A DNA stretch of 64,000 bases from Struthio camelus. Taxonomy: Eukaryota > Chordata > Aves > Struthioniformes > Struthionidae. The stretch covers positions 19,224,501 through 19,288,500 of the forward strand of contig NC_090954.1 in the NCBI RefSeq assembly GCF_040807025.1, given 5' to 3'. The notes beneath the pieces were generated by a model. The model was given only the letters and a program-made list of their open reading frames with translations. It ran no database searches and was not told the DNA's origin. Shown here piece after piece: positions 1 to 13,258 of the stretch. Position numbers and translations under genes: made by a program. Numbering within the stretch: the first letter of the stretch is position 1; each line of letters begins with the position of its first letter.

Positions 1-3000
1 TTCTTGATCAGCAATCCTGATTACCTGAAAATAGTGGAGGCTAATTCTTTTACAGCATTGTAGCTTACTATAAATATTTTCAATCTACTGTGATGTTTTA
101 AAAACAAACCTGTTATCAGTATAGGGTTTTTAGTTTCATGTACTGCTAAACGTATGTCACATATATACATAGCCTGCCTACTAGTGACTGGAGGTGGGGA
201 GAAGGAAACACAGGGGTCTTCAAAAGTGTATTTCAGGGAAGCTTTGCAGATGTGAAATGGAGTACATAACAGAACACCCTCTTCAGTGGATTGCTTGGGA
301 AACCTAAACCAAGACTTGATGCAAAACTGGTAAAATGTATAAAACGGAAAGACAGGGTGCTGGAAAATCTAATCAGAGGCAAAGTAACCTCTGCAGTTCT
401 GTAACAATAACTCGCAGATTAGGTGCAAATAGGAACAAGGAGCCTGACCAGCAGTGAACAACTTATTTTTGTAATTGCTCAGGTATTTTATAATCTCCAG
501 TGCAAAAGTGTAAGTTTACAAGAAAATATCTTAGTGTGATACTGATTCAAATGAAAATTACAGGAGGGACAATCTGAACAAAACAATGAGATAAATTTGC
601 TCAGAAAAAAATAAATATTTACCCAGGTAAAGAAGTCTTGAATTTCGTAGATTGCTCTCTCTTTAGGGTTAATTCTTGAAATTGTCAGCCACAAAACATA
701 CAACATCATTATGCAAAAATGAGACAGTAATGTCAGAATATTCTTACCATTTCTGTTTTACTTACTTTCAGTATATCTCACTCACTTAGCTTTAGGAGGA
801 AATGAGAAGAGATTTGCATATCTCAGAGGTGTCAAAAGAGGTAGTAAGCAATATTAGGCATAAAGAAATAAACCTGCTTTGTTTTCATTGCTTCTATAGG
901 CTGAGCAGCATAATGTGAGCGGACAAGGAAATTGGTGCAATACCTTTGAAGTAATGTGTTATGTGTGAATGCTCTATGAACTCTCAAAACTTAAATTAAC
1001 TACAAATTAACTTCCTCAAGTGTTTGAGGAAGAAAGGAACAAAAATAATTTATTGTTAAATGGGCTTGTAAAGCTCCATTTTTGACTGGTTATTTTTATT
1101 TTTTGGTGCATACAGAGCCAAATAAAATTTATAAATATGTTGTTTCCGGATGAACTGTTCTGTGCTGCAAGGATCTTTCTGCATCTTCACTGAGAGCCCA
1201 GAAGAAAAGGGTATAGCTTCAGACATGTAATTTTAATCTTTGCAAACATGTCAGAGTGTAAAGATTTGCAAATGGGGATATGCAACTCCAGTGGCACACA
1301 TAATATTTTTCAGTGTGCTCTCTGCAAGGCTGAATGCCTGTTAGTATACAAACATGTAGCTGAGAGACGCTGTTGCCACTATTGATGGTTGTAATTAAGT
1401 AAGCTCAGTTTTGGAAGCAAGTCTTAATAGGATGTAGTTTAAATAGGGCAAACAGATTGTCTTTTGTTTAAATGTACCATGCCTTTAGAAGGTATATCTG
1501 AGGGTTCAGGAAACCCATTTATCTCCTGCTGAGGGGTAACTAGAAGCATATGAAGCTTCTGTCTTGTCTGGAATAGGACTGTTTGATTGCATGCATTTAG
1601 ATCATGTGCAATGCTGCAGAGGATGTAGACGTTCTGGATTTTAGCTTGTCTGTGATGATGGTAGGAGGTACAGTGTGTAGATATTAATTGACTCTGGGTT
1701 TGATGAAACATGAGAAAAAGCTTTTCATAATATTTTGTGGGTCTACTGGAGTCATGACACAACTAATATAGTTACAGAAAGTGAAGAGGCTGGTGGTATG
1801 CCTAACCTGCTAGTCTTGTCCACAACTTGTACTGGAGGACAACTGGAATCTGTTTCTTACACTCCTGGAAAAATACACAACTCCTGTACCATGTGCTGGG
1901 AAGGGATGAGGTGCAGGCTCTCTAAAGATGCCTGGATTCGTAGGACAGGTGTATCATCTACTGTTAGTAACTCTTGGCAGCCTTATTCCTTTGGGGTTTA
2001 CTGTGCTTACACGTTTGTTGTTCATTTTAGCGTGTTGGAAATTTCACTCACATCTTGCTCTGCCCTTTTATCTGCGTTTGTAGCGGTGGATTTTTTTTTT
2101 TCATCCTCTGTGTTCACTTTGAATAGGGTGTTTTCTTGTTTAAATGCTTTGCAGCTGTTAGTGCTGACTTCCTTTATTTAGAGCTAAAGGCAACTCCTGC
2201 ATTACTTTTGAGAACTGGAAGCACCTAACATTTCCTTGCACTGTGATGCCATCAGAATGTGCATCTGTAGCATTCATCAGTCTGGTAACCAAATTACATG
2301 GATCCTTTTTATAATTTATCTAACTTCCAAAATTCTGAAGTAATGAGCATAATAATAAAGGATTGTGAGACATTTCTGTAGTTAAATGTCAGTGCTAATA
2401 TATCAGAACACACAGAAACGGATATTACATATAACTGTAGACATTGTACTGCATTTAAATGTGCCTGATTTGTCACAAAATAATTTCTGTGTGGTTCCAA
2501 AGAAATCCAGTAATGTCATAAGAGATTTCATCCATTTTGTTTTTACAAGAGGAACTCTCACACTGGTTCCCAGAAAGGCCTTCCAAATTCCCATTTGTAT
2601 CTTTTTTCATTGGGTGTTTTGTTCTTATATAGTTTGAAACATTTTAAGTTATTTTGATAAAGAAAAAATGAAAGCAATGGTGCTTAATCTGAATAGGACA
2701 AATCCTGAAAAGAGGCATAATTTTAGTGTTCTTTTTTACTGAATTCATTAGCTATAAACTAAATGTGATGAAGAAATAGGGAGAAAGAAGGGCTTATTTC
2801 CTGTATCAGCATTAGTTTTTGGAAACATGATCAATAATATTGCTAAAAGGTACTGTAATTGTTTCCTTTACCTTTTAGCTTAGGTAGGAACCTCAAGAGA
2901 AGCCTTAACTTTGACATGTGAAAGCATTTGTTAAATACTGTGTATCTATTGGTGCTCATCAGTGGAGTCCGGAGTACTAGGAAGGTGATGTTATCTTCAC

Positions 3001-6000
3001 TTAATTGGTCTGTGAGCCAGCCAGATTTCTGAGATGTTAATGAGTCCATTCATCCTTCTTTGCAGGGAGTTGAAGCTTGATTAGACTTATATTTTAAAGG
3101 TCTCTTTTGTGTCTCATTTCAATTGTTTTTCATATTGAAAGCCTTGTAAAACTAAACAATAATACTGACGTACTTCATTGCTCATGATGCATCCAGCAGA
3201 GAAAGCTAAGTTCGTCATCTTTGCTCCCATTTAGACCTGCCAAGTCTTGTACATTATGTGTGAGATTCACTCAGTTGGTCCCCATCTCACATTCTCTTAC
3301 TGTGGCACCTGCAGCTCAGTAACACGTATTATGAAGCAGCACAATCTCTCTCTTGCTCAATGATCCCAGATGCCAAATACAGGAGAGATATGAAAGCTGA
3401 GGCTGTGTTTCATTTCCATGTCCTCTCCTTTGTTAAGTGATCTGACATGCCGATAAAATCCCCTATAGCACGTGATTCAGCTCACAGAGCTTCACATATC
3501 GGGTCAGAACAACGTTGAGTGTTCTACCTGCTGCTTTTGTACGGTATATCGTATTTCTGTCTCCATCACACACACATCCAATTCCTCTCCCTCTCTCTCT
3601 CCCTCTCTCATTGAAAATATACTTTAACATAAATATTGACTGTTTTTTTTTCTGTTAATAAGTACTATTTTTGTGCTCTGTTTTGCATATATATTTTCAA
3701 ACTAACATTCACATTTGTCCTATACCTGTCACAACCCTTTTAACACAATGTGACCATTGTTATACCATGAAGAATCCAAGACAGGACATGCGAAGGTAGG
3801 AAGGATGAGCTCTCAGCCTTTGATGCTAAGTAACAAAAATTGTCACAATTAATAAATGTAGCTATTTATTGCAGATCAGTCTTGTGTGTATTTGGAAGAC
3901 TGTGTTAAACTCCAGATGAAGAACCTGATTTGAAACATCCTGTCTTTTGATTGGAGAATCTGGACAAATATGCTAGTATTTAAATTGAATTATTTGTTTA
4001 TGAAGATAATGCTTTTTCTTCCACGTCTTCATGTATAGTATGAGCCAGGGAGCTCATTCAAGTAGCCACATGGTGAACATGTACCTGACCGAGGTTCCAG
4101 CAAATGAATTTAGAGCTTTATAAAGTCTTTCAGGATAGATTTCTATGCAGACACAGAAATTGGGACAGAATATGTTTTCCACAAGATAAAGACAAAGCCC
4201 AGAGTCAAAAATGAGCAAATTATAGCCTAGTAGAGTCAGTGGTCTTCACTGCCACTTCTAATTTCTGAACTTGATGCTATCTCTTGGGTTCAGTATAGAA
4301 AACAACCTGGGCCTGGGCGGTAGATTCTTTGCACTGAAAATACAGAGAAGAACACAGCAAAGCACATTTACTTGTGAGATGAGAGCTGGAAGAGTTGTTC
4401 ACCAAAAGCTACCTTCAGTAAAGTGAGGTTCACCTCCCTCAGCCGCCACTGTAGCCATCAGAGAGGAGAAAACTTCCTATTAGGGAAGAAGCCTGAATTA
4501 GCTGCTCTGGATGGCAGTTTGGGGGATGTTCACTCTGATGGTATAGAGAAAACCTAGAGTAGCTTTTGTGAGTATCTTCCTCCAGCTGCATGCCTCCCCT
4601 CTGGGATTACAGTGTCACTGAGTAAGAAGCTAACAGAATTAACAGCCACTGCTGTTAAGGCAGTGGCATTAATTAATCTGATGTCTATCACATATTTGTC
4701 ATTTTCACGTTTGGAATAAGCCACTGGCCTTCTCAGCCAAACATATTGCTGTTCAATTTACTTTTGCTTAATGCGTTTTAATTTTTGGAAGAAGGGCCTC
4801 TAGTGGTTTCTTTTTTGTGGCTCTGTTGTTCAACCATCCTAATTTTCAGAGATTGTAATACTTAGTGCATTCTGTGGGATTTGTGACACACTTATTAATA
4901 CAGCATGAACATAATTGCAAAAATTAAGTTTGCAGTGTTTTTTTTTTTTCTTCAATTCCACATACCCAAATTATGAGAAGCCCTTTTTTCTGGGAAATGC
5001 TTCAGGAATTGCGTCAGGATCTTTTGTTGTACTTCCTGCTGGCCATTTCATAAGTTAATGGAAAAGAAGTCTTCTGATAAAGCAGCAGAAGCAATCAAAC
5101 CTATAATTTCAAAATAATACTTGCATTTCCTATACAGATTATTCTGCTTTTGTTGTTTTAAATTCTCATTTCTGTACTTTTAATAGGGAATTTCATGTAC
5201 TAATGGATGCACATTAGCAAATGAGAAATAGTAGAAGGAATTACAATAGAAACAGCAAATAGAATCTGCAGTATCTACTTTGTGTCTCTAACTGTTAAAG
5301 TTTATAGCATTAAATGAATTTAACTGAATGAGGCGGCATTTGTAGCATACCAAATGATAACCCTGATTTACTGATATTAGTATACTCCCTTACTTCTCCC
5401 TGCAGTACTTCAGTCACGCTGTTACTGTTATGAAAATCTAGGAAGATAAGAGAGTGCTGTGGTAAGATATCTTTAATAACTGAGTTATTAAGCAGTGCAG
5501 TCCACCCTCCTGAAGTCCAGGGGATTGAAGGGGCTCAGCATTTTCCAAAAGGGAATCTGGGATCATTGACTTGAAGGATCTGGAGAAGAATTCACACATT
5601 CCGAGGTTATAAACTTATTTCCTCTGCAGATGAGGAAAATGTTACTGAGTGGCGTTCTGATGTGTGAAAGGATTATAGAGCATATGATAGGAGTGCGTAT
5701 GAGAACTAGAAGCAGTTCAGAGTTATAGCTCTATAGCTCTAGACAGATGGATGCTAATGAGCAAAGTGGTGGTCTTATTATGGATGGGAGGAATATATGG
5801 TAGCCCTGTTCAGAAAATCGCTTTTACTGTGAAGTCCAAAAAGCATGGTGAATATTTAAATGCTTCTTCAGAATATTTGCCTTCCACAAAACTCCTGAAT
5901 GTATCTGAATTTCACTTTTAAAAGCCCTGCATGACTAGTTGTGCCTCCAGATTCCATTGGCTGAGACTGTCCATGCCAAGCAGAACGTCTGCTTTCATGA

Positions 6001-6399
6001 GTCCAGCTACTAGTTACAGTCTGTCATGGAAAAGGGATATGACAAGGTTTTTACCTAGCAACTTACTACTGCAGCCGTCATCTTTATTTCTGTCCTTCCC
6101 TGAATAGGAATTCAGAGAAACTGCCAACTTGTGTAAGTTTCATTCTGATTTCACAGTCAGAGCCCCAAATATGATTGACAGATTTACACCTTCAGTTTAT
6201 ATGTGGAAAATTACCAGGTGTTTGTAGAAATAATTGCAAAATTGGCAGGAGAGCTTTATGAGGCCCCTCCCTGTGTCTGTCCTATCTACACACTTCACAA
6301 GCTGATACAGCCCTTAGCTTCACAGATCTGCCTCTTTGACTTAAGTTGGTGAAGTCTGAGCTGTTAGCTCTCACGTTCTCTCTTTCCATCATATATTGA
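1..6399. other. Intergenic DNA, no gene recognised
   Basis: I see no exon with credible splice sites and recognisable protein similarity on either strand. The longer open frames here (for example plus 1735-2181 and minus 1439-1762) have low-complexity or unconvincing translations. The only simple sequence is a short CA run and a CT-rich run near 3567-3609. By synteny with mammals the forkhead gene FOXI1 would be expected on this side of LCP2, but no forkhead coding sequence is visible in the window. Confidence 0.6.
3567..3609. repeat. CA and CT microsatellite
   Basis: A five-unit CA run (3567-3576) is followed after a few bases by a CT-rich tract (3584-3609) interrupted by CCC. It is simple sequence in intergenic DNA with no evident role. 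Confidence 0.85.
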
Positions 6400-7545
6400 C
6401 CGTGAAGAAAGCAAAGCTTTTGACACTGTCTCCCATCACATCCTTGTAAGTAAACTCAGGAAGTGTGGGCTAGATGAGTGGACGGTGAGGTGGATTGAGA
6501 ACTGGCTAGATGGCCGAGCTCAGAGGGTTGTGGTGAATGGTGCAGAGTCAAGTTGGAGGCCTGTGGCTAGTGGTGTCCCCCAGGGGTCAGTCCTGGGTCC
6601 AGTCTTGTTCAGTATATTCATCAATGACCTGGAGGAAGGGACAGAGGGCACCCTCAGCAAGTTTGCTGATGATCCTAAACTGGGGGGAGTGGCTGACACA
6701 CCAGAAGACTGTGCTGTCATTCCGAGGGACGTGGACAGGCTGGAGAGCTGGGCGGAGAGGAACCTCATGAAGTTCAACAAAGGCAAGTGCAGGGTCCTGC
6801 ACCTAGGCAGGAATAATCCCAGGCACCAGGACAGGCTGGGGGTTGACCTGCTGGAGAGCAGCTCTGCAGAGAAGGACCTGGGAGTGCTGGTGGACAAGTT
6901 AAGCATGAGCCAGCAATGTGCCCTTGTGGCCAAAAAGGCCAATGGTCTCCTGGGGTGCATTAGGCAGAGTGTTGCCAGCAGGTCGAGGGAGGTGATCCTG
7001 CCCCTCTCCTCAGCCCTGGGGAGGCCTCACCTGGAGTACTGTGTCCAATTCTGGGCTCCCCAGTCCAAGAGAGACATGGCCCTGCTGGAGAGAGTCCAGC
7101 GGAGGGCTACAAAGACGATGAGGGGACTGGAGCATCTCTCCTCTGAAAAAAGGCTGCGAGAGCTGGGCCTGTTCGGTCTGGAGAAGAGAAGACTGAGAGG
7201 CGATCTCATCAACGCGTACAAGTATCTGAAGGGGGGGGTGTCAAGAGGATGAGGCCAGTCTCTTCTCCAGAGTGCCCAGCAACAGGACGAGAGGCAACGG
7301 GCACAAACTGAAACACAGGAAGCTGCATCTGAATATGAGGAGAAACTTCTTCACTGTGAAGGTGACAGAGCACTGGAACAGGTTGCCCAGAGAGGTAGTG
7401 GAGTCTCCTTCCCCGGAGATATTCAAAAGCCGTCTGGATGTGATCCTGGGCAATATGCTCTAGAGATCCCTGCCTGAGCAGGGAGGTTGGACTAGATGAT
7501 CTCCAGAGGTCCCTTCCAACCTAAACCATTCTGTGATTCTGTGAT
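6400..7545 (+). mobile_element. CR1-family LINE, 5'-truncated copy
   Basis: This is a non-LTR retrotransposon fragment of the CR1 family, the dominant LINE of birds. It begins inside the reverse-transcriptase region, where the translation reads [10 protein letters not shown], and runs to the 3' end, which closes with the family's short tail repeat ATTCTGTGAT near 7530-7545. The stretch just before the tail, around 7487-7530, is the usual CR1 3' sequence ending in CCTTCCAACC. Truncation at the 5' end is normal for CR1 insertions. I did not find a clear target-site duplication, which is also usual for this family. The base composition (GC-rich) contrasts with the AT-rich DNA on both sides. Confidence 0.95.
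6404..7463 (+). pseudogene. CR1 ORF2 reverse-transcriptase fragment, frameshifted
   Basis: The reading frame open from about 6404 to 7252 encodes the C-terminal part of a CR1 reverse transcriptase: a [10 protein letters not shown] motif (around 6572-6601), the catalytic FADD box (around 6662-6673), and then the CR1 tail region with LHLGRNNP and [10 protein letters not shown]. The endonuclease domain and the N-terminal half of the polymerase are missing. Right after the FADD box the usual threonine is a proline. At a run of eight G (7231-7238) one extra base shifts the frame, so the original frame meets a stop at 7250-7252 while the rest of the family sequence ([14 protein letters not shown]) continues in another frame to a stop at 7461-7463. 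The copy cannot make a working enzyme. Confidence 0.93.
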
Positions 7546-10500
7546 ACTTGTGAATCTCCAAACGTTCCAATAAGTATAACATTTATGGTTAATTGCCCAA
7601 ATTATGTCATTAAGCCTAATTAATGTTTGCCATTCATCTCTTTAAAAGTTGATCAAATAATCACATTATTTTCCTAAACAAATTGAACAGCACCAGTGAT
7701 ATATATGAAAGAACTGCAGAAAATAGGCTTTATTTTAAAACTCCACATCAAAATTATTCCCACTATCAAGTGGTTTCTAAAGAAGATTACATTTGTATTT
7801 GCAACATACATGCATTTGTCTGCAATCATGGAATAGTCATATACTTAGTGTGCCATTTACTTAAATATTAAATTTAAAAATCACTTAAACGTGTAGCTTA
7901 AAACCTTACCAGGTAAAAGAACTACACAAACACCAAATGGGGACCTTCTGGGGTCCCCACACAAAGCGTAAGCTTATGCTGTTTATGGTTTAAAAATATT
8001 TTTCACAAAAAGTAACAAAAGGCAGCACATTGGAAATTTAATGTTTCTAATTTAAACTGTCCATGCAAACATATAAAAGACAAGGAAATTACATTTGTGA
8101 TTTTCAAACCTGATATGTGGTGAACTTAAAAAACACAGTACTGACCAGAAAAATATTTACTGGTCAAGCAATAGAATGAAACAGAGTTCTATATAGTCAT
8201 TTCTGTCTTCCACTCAGAGGTCACAGTTTATTTTGTTGGTGGTTTGCCCAGTGTCGTGAAGATAATAAAATAGATGATGGAGAAGGCTTCTTCATGTGTC
8301 ACCCTGTAAAATCTATTGCTGTTTGGGGTTACCTTAAAAGAAATTTACTGTCTAAACTGGAAGGTAATGATTGGTGCCTCTAAGTCTGATAATAATATGC
8401 GTACAGAAATCAACGATCTTCAAGTTTGCAGGCAAGCAAATACTAAATTAAATGCAGGATTCTTCATGATCTAAACAGTTTCTTTTTAAAAATATGTGGA
8501 CATTTAATATAATCGGCTTCTTAGAGCAGCATAGGCTTAATTATATTGCTGCAGTGAAATGCAGCATTTTCATTCTTTAAGTGGGACACTTCAGAGCTTT
8601 TAATGTCATCTTAGTCAAATATTATTAAAATAGTCTCAGCAAAGTGTACTACGCATTATATAATTTGCTGAAGTTTTTCTTGCTGAAAACTCTTGAAGCA
8701 AAGGAATTTCACGACCCAATATAATCTATCACAAAAGTATTTTTTAACTCGGAGTTTATTCCTCCTGGTTCATGACAATGTGTTAAAGCAAATCGGTTCC
8801 CTTTTCACTCCTTTCTGCCTGTCACTCTGCCTTATCTGATTGAATTGTAAACTTTTCAAGACAAAGTCTAGCTTTTACTTTACTGTTTTATACCATGATC
8901 TGGTTAACCTATTTTTCCCTCTGGCATTTACCAGTTTTCATCTATGCAAAGCCCACGTGTACTCTAAAGCTTATGAGAAAGTCATATCATTTGATTACAA
9001 ATAACTGTAATATGCTCAGGCTGTGTGATTTTTTTTAATGTGTTAGTTTGGTTTCTATTTGACTCTCCTCGCAATCTGGATTAACTTTTTTTATAAGCAG
9101 GCAATGGCTTTTTTGCCATCCTATTAAAGCTTTTTGTGTGAAAGTTTAATAACATGCTTTGAACCTTCAAAGTCTCCTATTAGATCCATTAGGATTTTTT
9201 TTTTTTAGCCAAAACTAAGGCTTTCAAAGTTCTAATTAACAGCAAATAGCTATGCTTTTAGGACATATTTTATTTCTTTACTTCTCATCTCCAGTGCATT
9301 ACAGTATTTGTAAATATGATTTTCTTAAAAGAGAGAAATTATTAAAGTTTATTAAGTCTGCTCACTAAAATAGTGATCACCTTTGAAGTGAATAGATTTC
9401 TGCTGTTCCCCATTAGAACAATCTTTTAAAATTATGCCTGTAACCATGAGATAACAACATGAGATCTTATTCTCTCTTGCTTTTTTACTTCATTTATGAT
9501 TGTACAGGAAAATCAATTTTACATGTCCCTAATTTCAAAATCTTCTCTTATTAAGTGGTTATGTATTTAATTCTTTTATTTTTGCCTGGTATGATATTCA
9601 AATTAATTTTCCTGCGAAGGTGAGAAAGCAGTTCTGTAAAGTGATCTGCACTATTTTAGCTGCCTACAGTGCTTCCTGATTCATGTCATAATCCTAAATT
9701 TGTGACCTAAAGTAGATTTCTAGTCCTCCTGATCTTTCTTTTCCCCCTTAGAGAATGGCTAGTAGTAATTCTGTCTTTATCTGAGATTCACCAGTGTGGC
9801 ACAACCGCCTCCCCTTCCATAACTTAATATATTTGCAGAAAGATTCTAGGGAGACAGTTATTTCATGGGCTAAAGTCTCATACACAGCCAGATCAGCCCA
9901 TGTTTAAAGAGAGTTACAATCAGTTTCAGCTGCATATGTCTTTGCCCATAAACCTGCAGGTTTATTTAAAGCAAAACTTAAAACTGTGGCTTATAAACCA
10001 ATAGACTGATATTAAATTGTTAGCAGCATTTGTGCAAACATTGTCACATGGACATTTAATTCAATAATTTATTAATTTCAAATTTTCATTTTGAAATACT
10101 ACCTTTTAAAGAAATCCAGAAAATGTTTCAGTTAAGCTCCAAGTGAATTTGATGGCAGATGTTAAATAGTCTCGCTCTTTCTTTTTTCTTCTTAAAAGAA
10201 AATGCCTTGTACTATCAGTTTCCTATAGTATTGGTCATCTGGCTGGCTAGTGTCTCAAGTTATTTAAGATTATTTTTAGAAAGGCACTCTACTTGGTTCA
10301 TCTAATTAGGCCAGGCAACTCAGTTTTTTCTTTCATGTTTTGAACCCCCATTTTCTGGTGGTTACAGTATTCTGTTTTTCTTTCTATAGTGAGTACAGTA
10401 GAATTCAAGTACGATGTGACAAGGTATTTGTGTTATGTGATATGAAAAAAGAAAACCTCTTACCAAATTCAGAAAGTAAACTTAAACTCTTTGAATACAT

Positions 10501-11979
10501 GTCAGTCTGGAACTGTCTCCCCCCTGTCTGCAAAAATGCCCCTTTACCCAAAAACTCAGTTTACTTGAGGTCAGCTATATATTTCTCCTTCCCTACTACC
10601 ATACTAGGGTCCTACACTTACGTGTTTTTCCTAGCAGTCTCTACAGTAAAGCGGGTACCCATTTATTCATTATAGCCTTTTCTGCTAACCCCATTCCTGG
10701 CAGCCATTTATGCATTCTCCTTCACAGGCTATTGAAGAAATATTTTCTGCCTCTACTAACATAAATGTTTTCAGGAACTTGTTAGGCTACTATGGTAATT
10801 TTTTGTACATGTATTTGTATATGTATTTTATATCTATTTGTATATATATTTCCATATATAGTAGATATGTAAAAATATCTTACTGTATATTTTCTTTGCA
10901 TAAACCTACACTGCAGTACCCTGTGAGCAAAATTACCAGCTTCTACAAGCCACAGAGGACGTTTTCCTGAGAAGCGCAGCTAACTTGCTTGCGCTGGCTT
11001 CTGTGTGAGGCCTTATGAACTGAAAGAACGTAGTACAGGAATTAGTGTATGTATAAAGTGTTTCCTGCTTCACGTTTCTCATCTTCAGAAAGCCCCCTCT
11101 GTCAAAGCAGTACGTGGTATTTTCTCTTTGAAAAACAGCTAAATTATTCCCTAACAGAAACTGCTATACAGAATTGCATTTTAACTTCACCTTGCAGTCA
11201 CAAAACAGTACATTTAGAACACTTTATTTTAAAGAAAATGCTTTGTGAGAGCCAACCCCTGAAAGAGAGAGAGAATGGAAGAGTGAATACACAGCGGACG
11301 GCTGACTTCTGTGACAGGGTCTTCTGCTCTACATCCAAGTAACGCCCCTCCCTCTAATGTACTAGTCACCTTCGCTCAGCGGTGTCACACAGGAAGGCTG
11401 AATAAAGGCAAACACTGAGCAGCAGGAAAAGTGGTTGCAGTAAATGAAATAGCAGCGCTGACAGCCATTCATTTATTTGGTGTCCCTGGCTTTAACTACT
11501 ACAGAGCACAACACAGTCTGCCCTTTGCAGACTGAGGAAGGAAAGAGCAGTTCCCCGCTCCAGTCCGTTTCTGAGCAGGTTTTAGTTGATTTCAAAACGA
11601 AGTCAGATATATGCATCTAAGGGCAGTGATCATCTGCTGTAGGTAAACTCAGTAAATTAGTATAGGAAGGTGCCTTTCCGGTTTTGTTGAAATTAGGTTC
11701 GTTGTTTGATCTTGAGTCACCGTAAATTACACTTAGTGCCTCTGAATTTGTGTAGATGACAAAAATCCCTGTTTATAAACTAGTTGCTGCAACATACAAC
11801 AGCATTCGCTGCTCCACAGGCAAGGCCACAAAGGACGAGAGGCAGTCATCACTGACCGCTCTCTCACTGCCCCCTCAGTCCTTTCTTCCTCGTTTCTTTT
11901 TCAGCTCTTGTGCTATTTGTGGCTACTCTTTACCTCCTGCTCCTAAAATCACAACTCCTACAGGGCTCTTGCAGCCCAC
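7546..11979. other. AT-rich intergenic DNA, no gene recognised
   Basis: This stretch is strongly AT-rich and nearly free of open frames between about 7.9 and 10.3 kb. The frames that exist further on (for example plus 10340-10675) do not resemble a known protein and are not flanked by convincing splice sites in frame. A TA-rich low-complexity patch lies near 10800-10870. I see no repeat element, but conserved non-coding elements cannot be excluded without an alignment. Confidence 0.6.
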
Positions 11980-12570
11980 CAGAGTTTTATGTGCGGGGGC
12001 AGGGACACGTCGTGGGGCTTTCCTTGCTGCGGAAAGCAGAAAGGGGCGAAGCGCCGGCGGCCGCCCACGTGGGGAGGAGTGCACTGCCGGCGCCTATGTG
12101 GGGAGTGCAGCCGCTGCCTGCCCGGGCCGGGGGGCCCTTGGCAGGGCACCCAGGAGCTGGCACCTCACGGGGCCCCGGCAGGGCCCAGCGTGCCCGGCCG
12201 CGCGCTGGCAGGAAGCCGCGGCACTGCCAGGCGCTGGTGACGGCAGGCTCCTCTCCGTTGCTGGAAAGCGCTGTGCTGCTGCCGGCCCAGAGCTGCGGCC
12301 TCCACCGCCTGCAGGGCTCCCGGGCTGGCCAGCCTAAGGCTTCCTCAGGGACAGGCCAGCTTGCTTCACAGCAGCGGGGCGTCTGGTGCGTGGCGAGGTT
12401 TGCCGTTAGCTACGTCGGACGCGTTGCTCAGCGTGGGGAGCCCTCTGCCAGCCCTGCAAAGGGCCGTGCGCTCGCGGCAGGCCGCTTCGATGGGGGCGGA
12501 TGGAGGTGCACCCGCTTCTGGCTGCCCTTTGAGCTGAGGCAGGGGCCTTTGCTTTCGTTGCATCCCCTCT
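11980..12570. promoter_or_regulatory. CpG-rich island, candidate promoter
   Basis: About 0.6 kb is strikingly GC-rich and dense in CpG compared with the AT-rich surroundings. It includes a GCGGCCGC octamer at 12057-12064 and a CACGTG E-box at 12066-12071. Several overlapping open frames cross it on both strands, which is expected from GC-rich DNA lacking stop codons, and none resembles a known protein. It sits about 0.65-1.2 kb before the first candidate exon of the C5orf58-like gene on the plus strand, so a promoter or untranslated first exon for that gene is the simplest reading. An unrecognised GC-rich repeat is the alternative. Confidence 0.5.
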
Positions 12571-12602
12571 GAACACACGCAGTATCAGGATGAAATATAC
12601 TC

Positions 12603-12634
12603 TTTTTTTTTTTTTTTTCCCCCTCTCTCTCTCA
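12603..12634. repeat. Poly-T tract followed by CT microsatellite
   Basis: A run of 16 T passes into C5 and then a short CT repeat. Seen directly. It borders the CpG-rich island on its right and has no evident function. Confidence 0.85.
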
Positions 12635-13220
12635 GTGTTGAAGTAACTTTCCACTGATGTCATAAGCTTAAACTTGTCTGAGGGTTTTCTAATGTGTACA
12701 GAGAAAAGAGAGGAGAGAGCAGGAGAAGAAAAATAAGAGTCCAGGGATCTGCTTTTTAATTTCAGCTCTGTTACTGACTAGCAGACACTTGACATCTTTT
12801 TTTTGTGTGTGCTTTAGATTCTTCTGCCATAAATTGATGATAATAAATGATTATGCAATTCCTTTTTAGATTCTGATAAAACTTTAAGTCAAAGACAGTT
12901 AGTATTGGAGAATTTTGTCTGAGGAATTCTTCATAGCTACGATAAACACAGCCATTCGCTATTACTGGCCCCGTGTTCAACTCCTAAAAATTTTTTGAAA
13001 CATTGTCCTTAAAAGGAAAGAAGGAAAAGAAAGAAATTGTATTCAAGATTTAAACAAAAAATAAGACTTCTTCACAAAAGTAATACATCTGTTCTAATGC
13101 CCCCATCTTCAGATAACACTAATGAAAATAAAATGTAATCTCTGTTTTTAGTCAAATGTTATTATATATCTGAGGCTGTTATACTCCACTGTGGAAATTA
13201 TTTGGTTTTTGTGCTTTTAG
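12635..13220. other. Gap before the C5orf58-like gene
   Basis: No gene is recognised. If the CpG-rich island holds the promoter of the C5orf58-like gene, this stretch would be part of its first intron. Confidence 0.4.
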
Positions 13221-13258
13221 GATCTTTGACCATGGCTGATGACCTTAATGACAAGGCA
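13221..13258 (+). CDS. C5orf58-like gene, candidate first coding exon
   Basis: The exon is preceded by GTGCTTTTAG, a good acceptor, so an untranslated exon would lie upstream. An ATG at 13232 in a strong context (GACCATGG) opens a frame of nine codons (MADDLNDKA) that joins in phase 0 to the exon at 14042. The donor is GTATCT at 13259, of moderate quality. The frame stays open past the donor to 13408, so this exon could also be spurious. Translation may instead start at 14042. Confidence 0.4.
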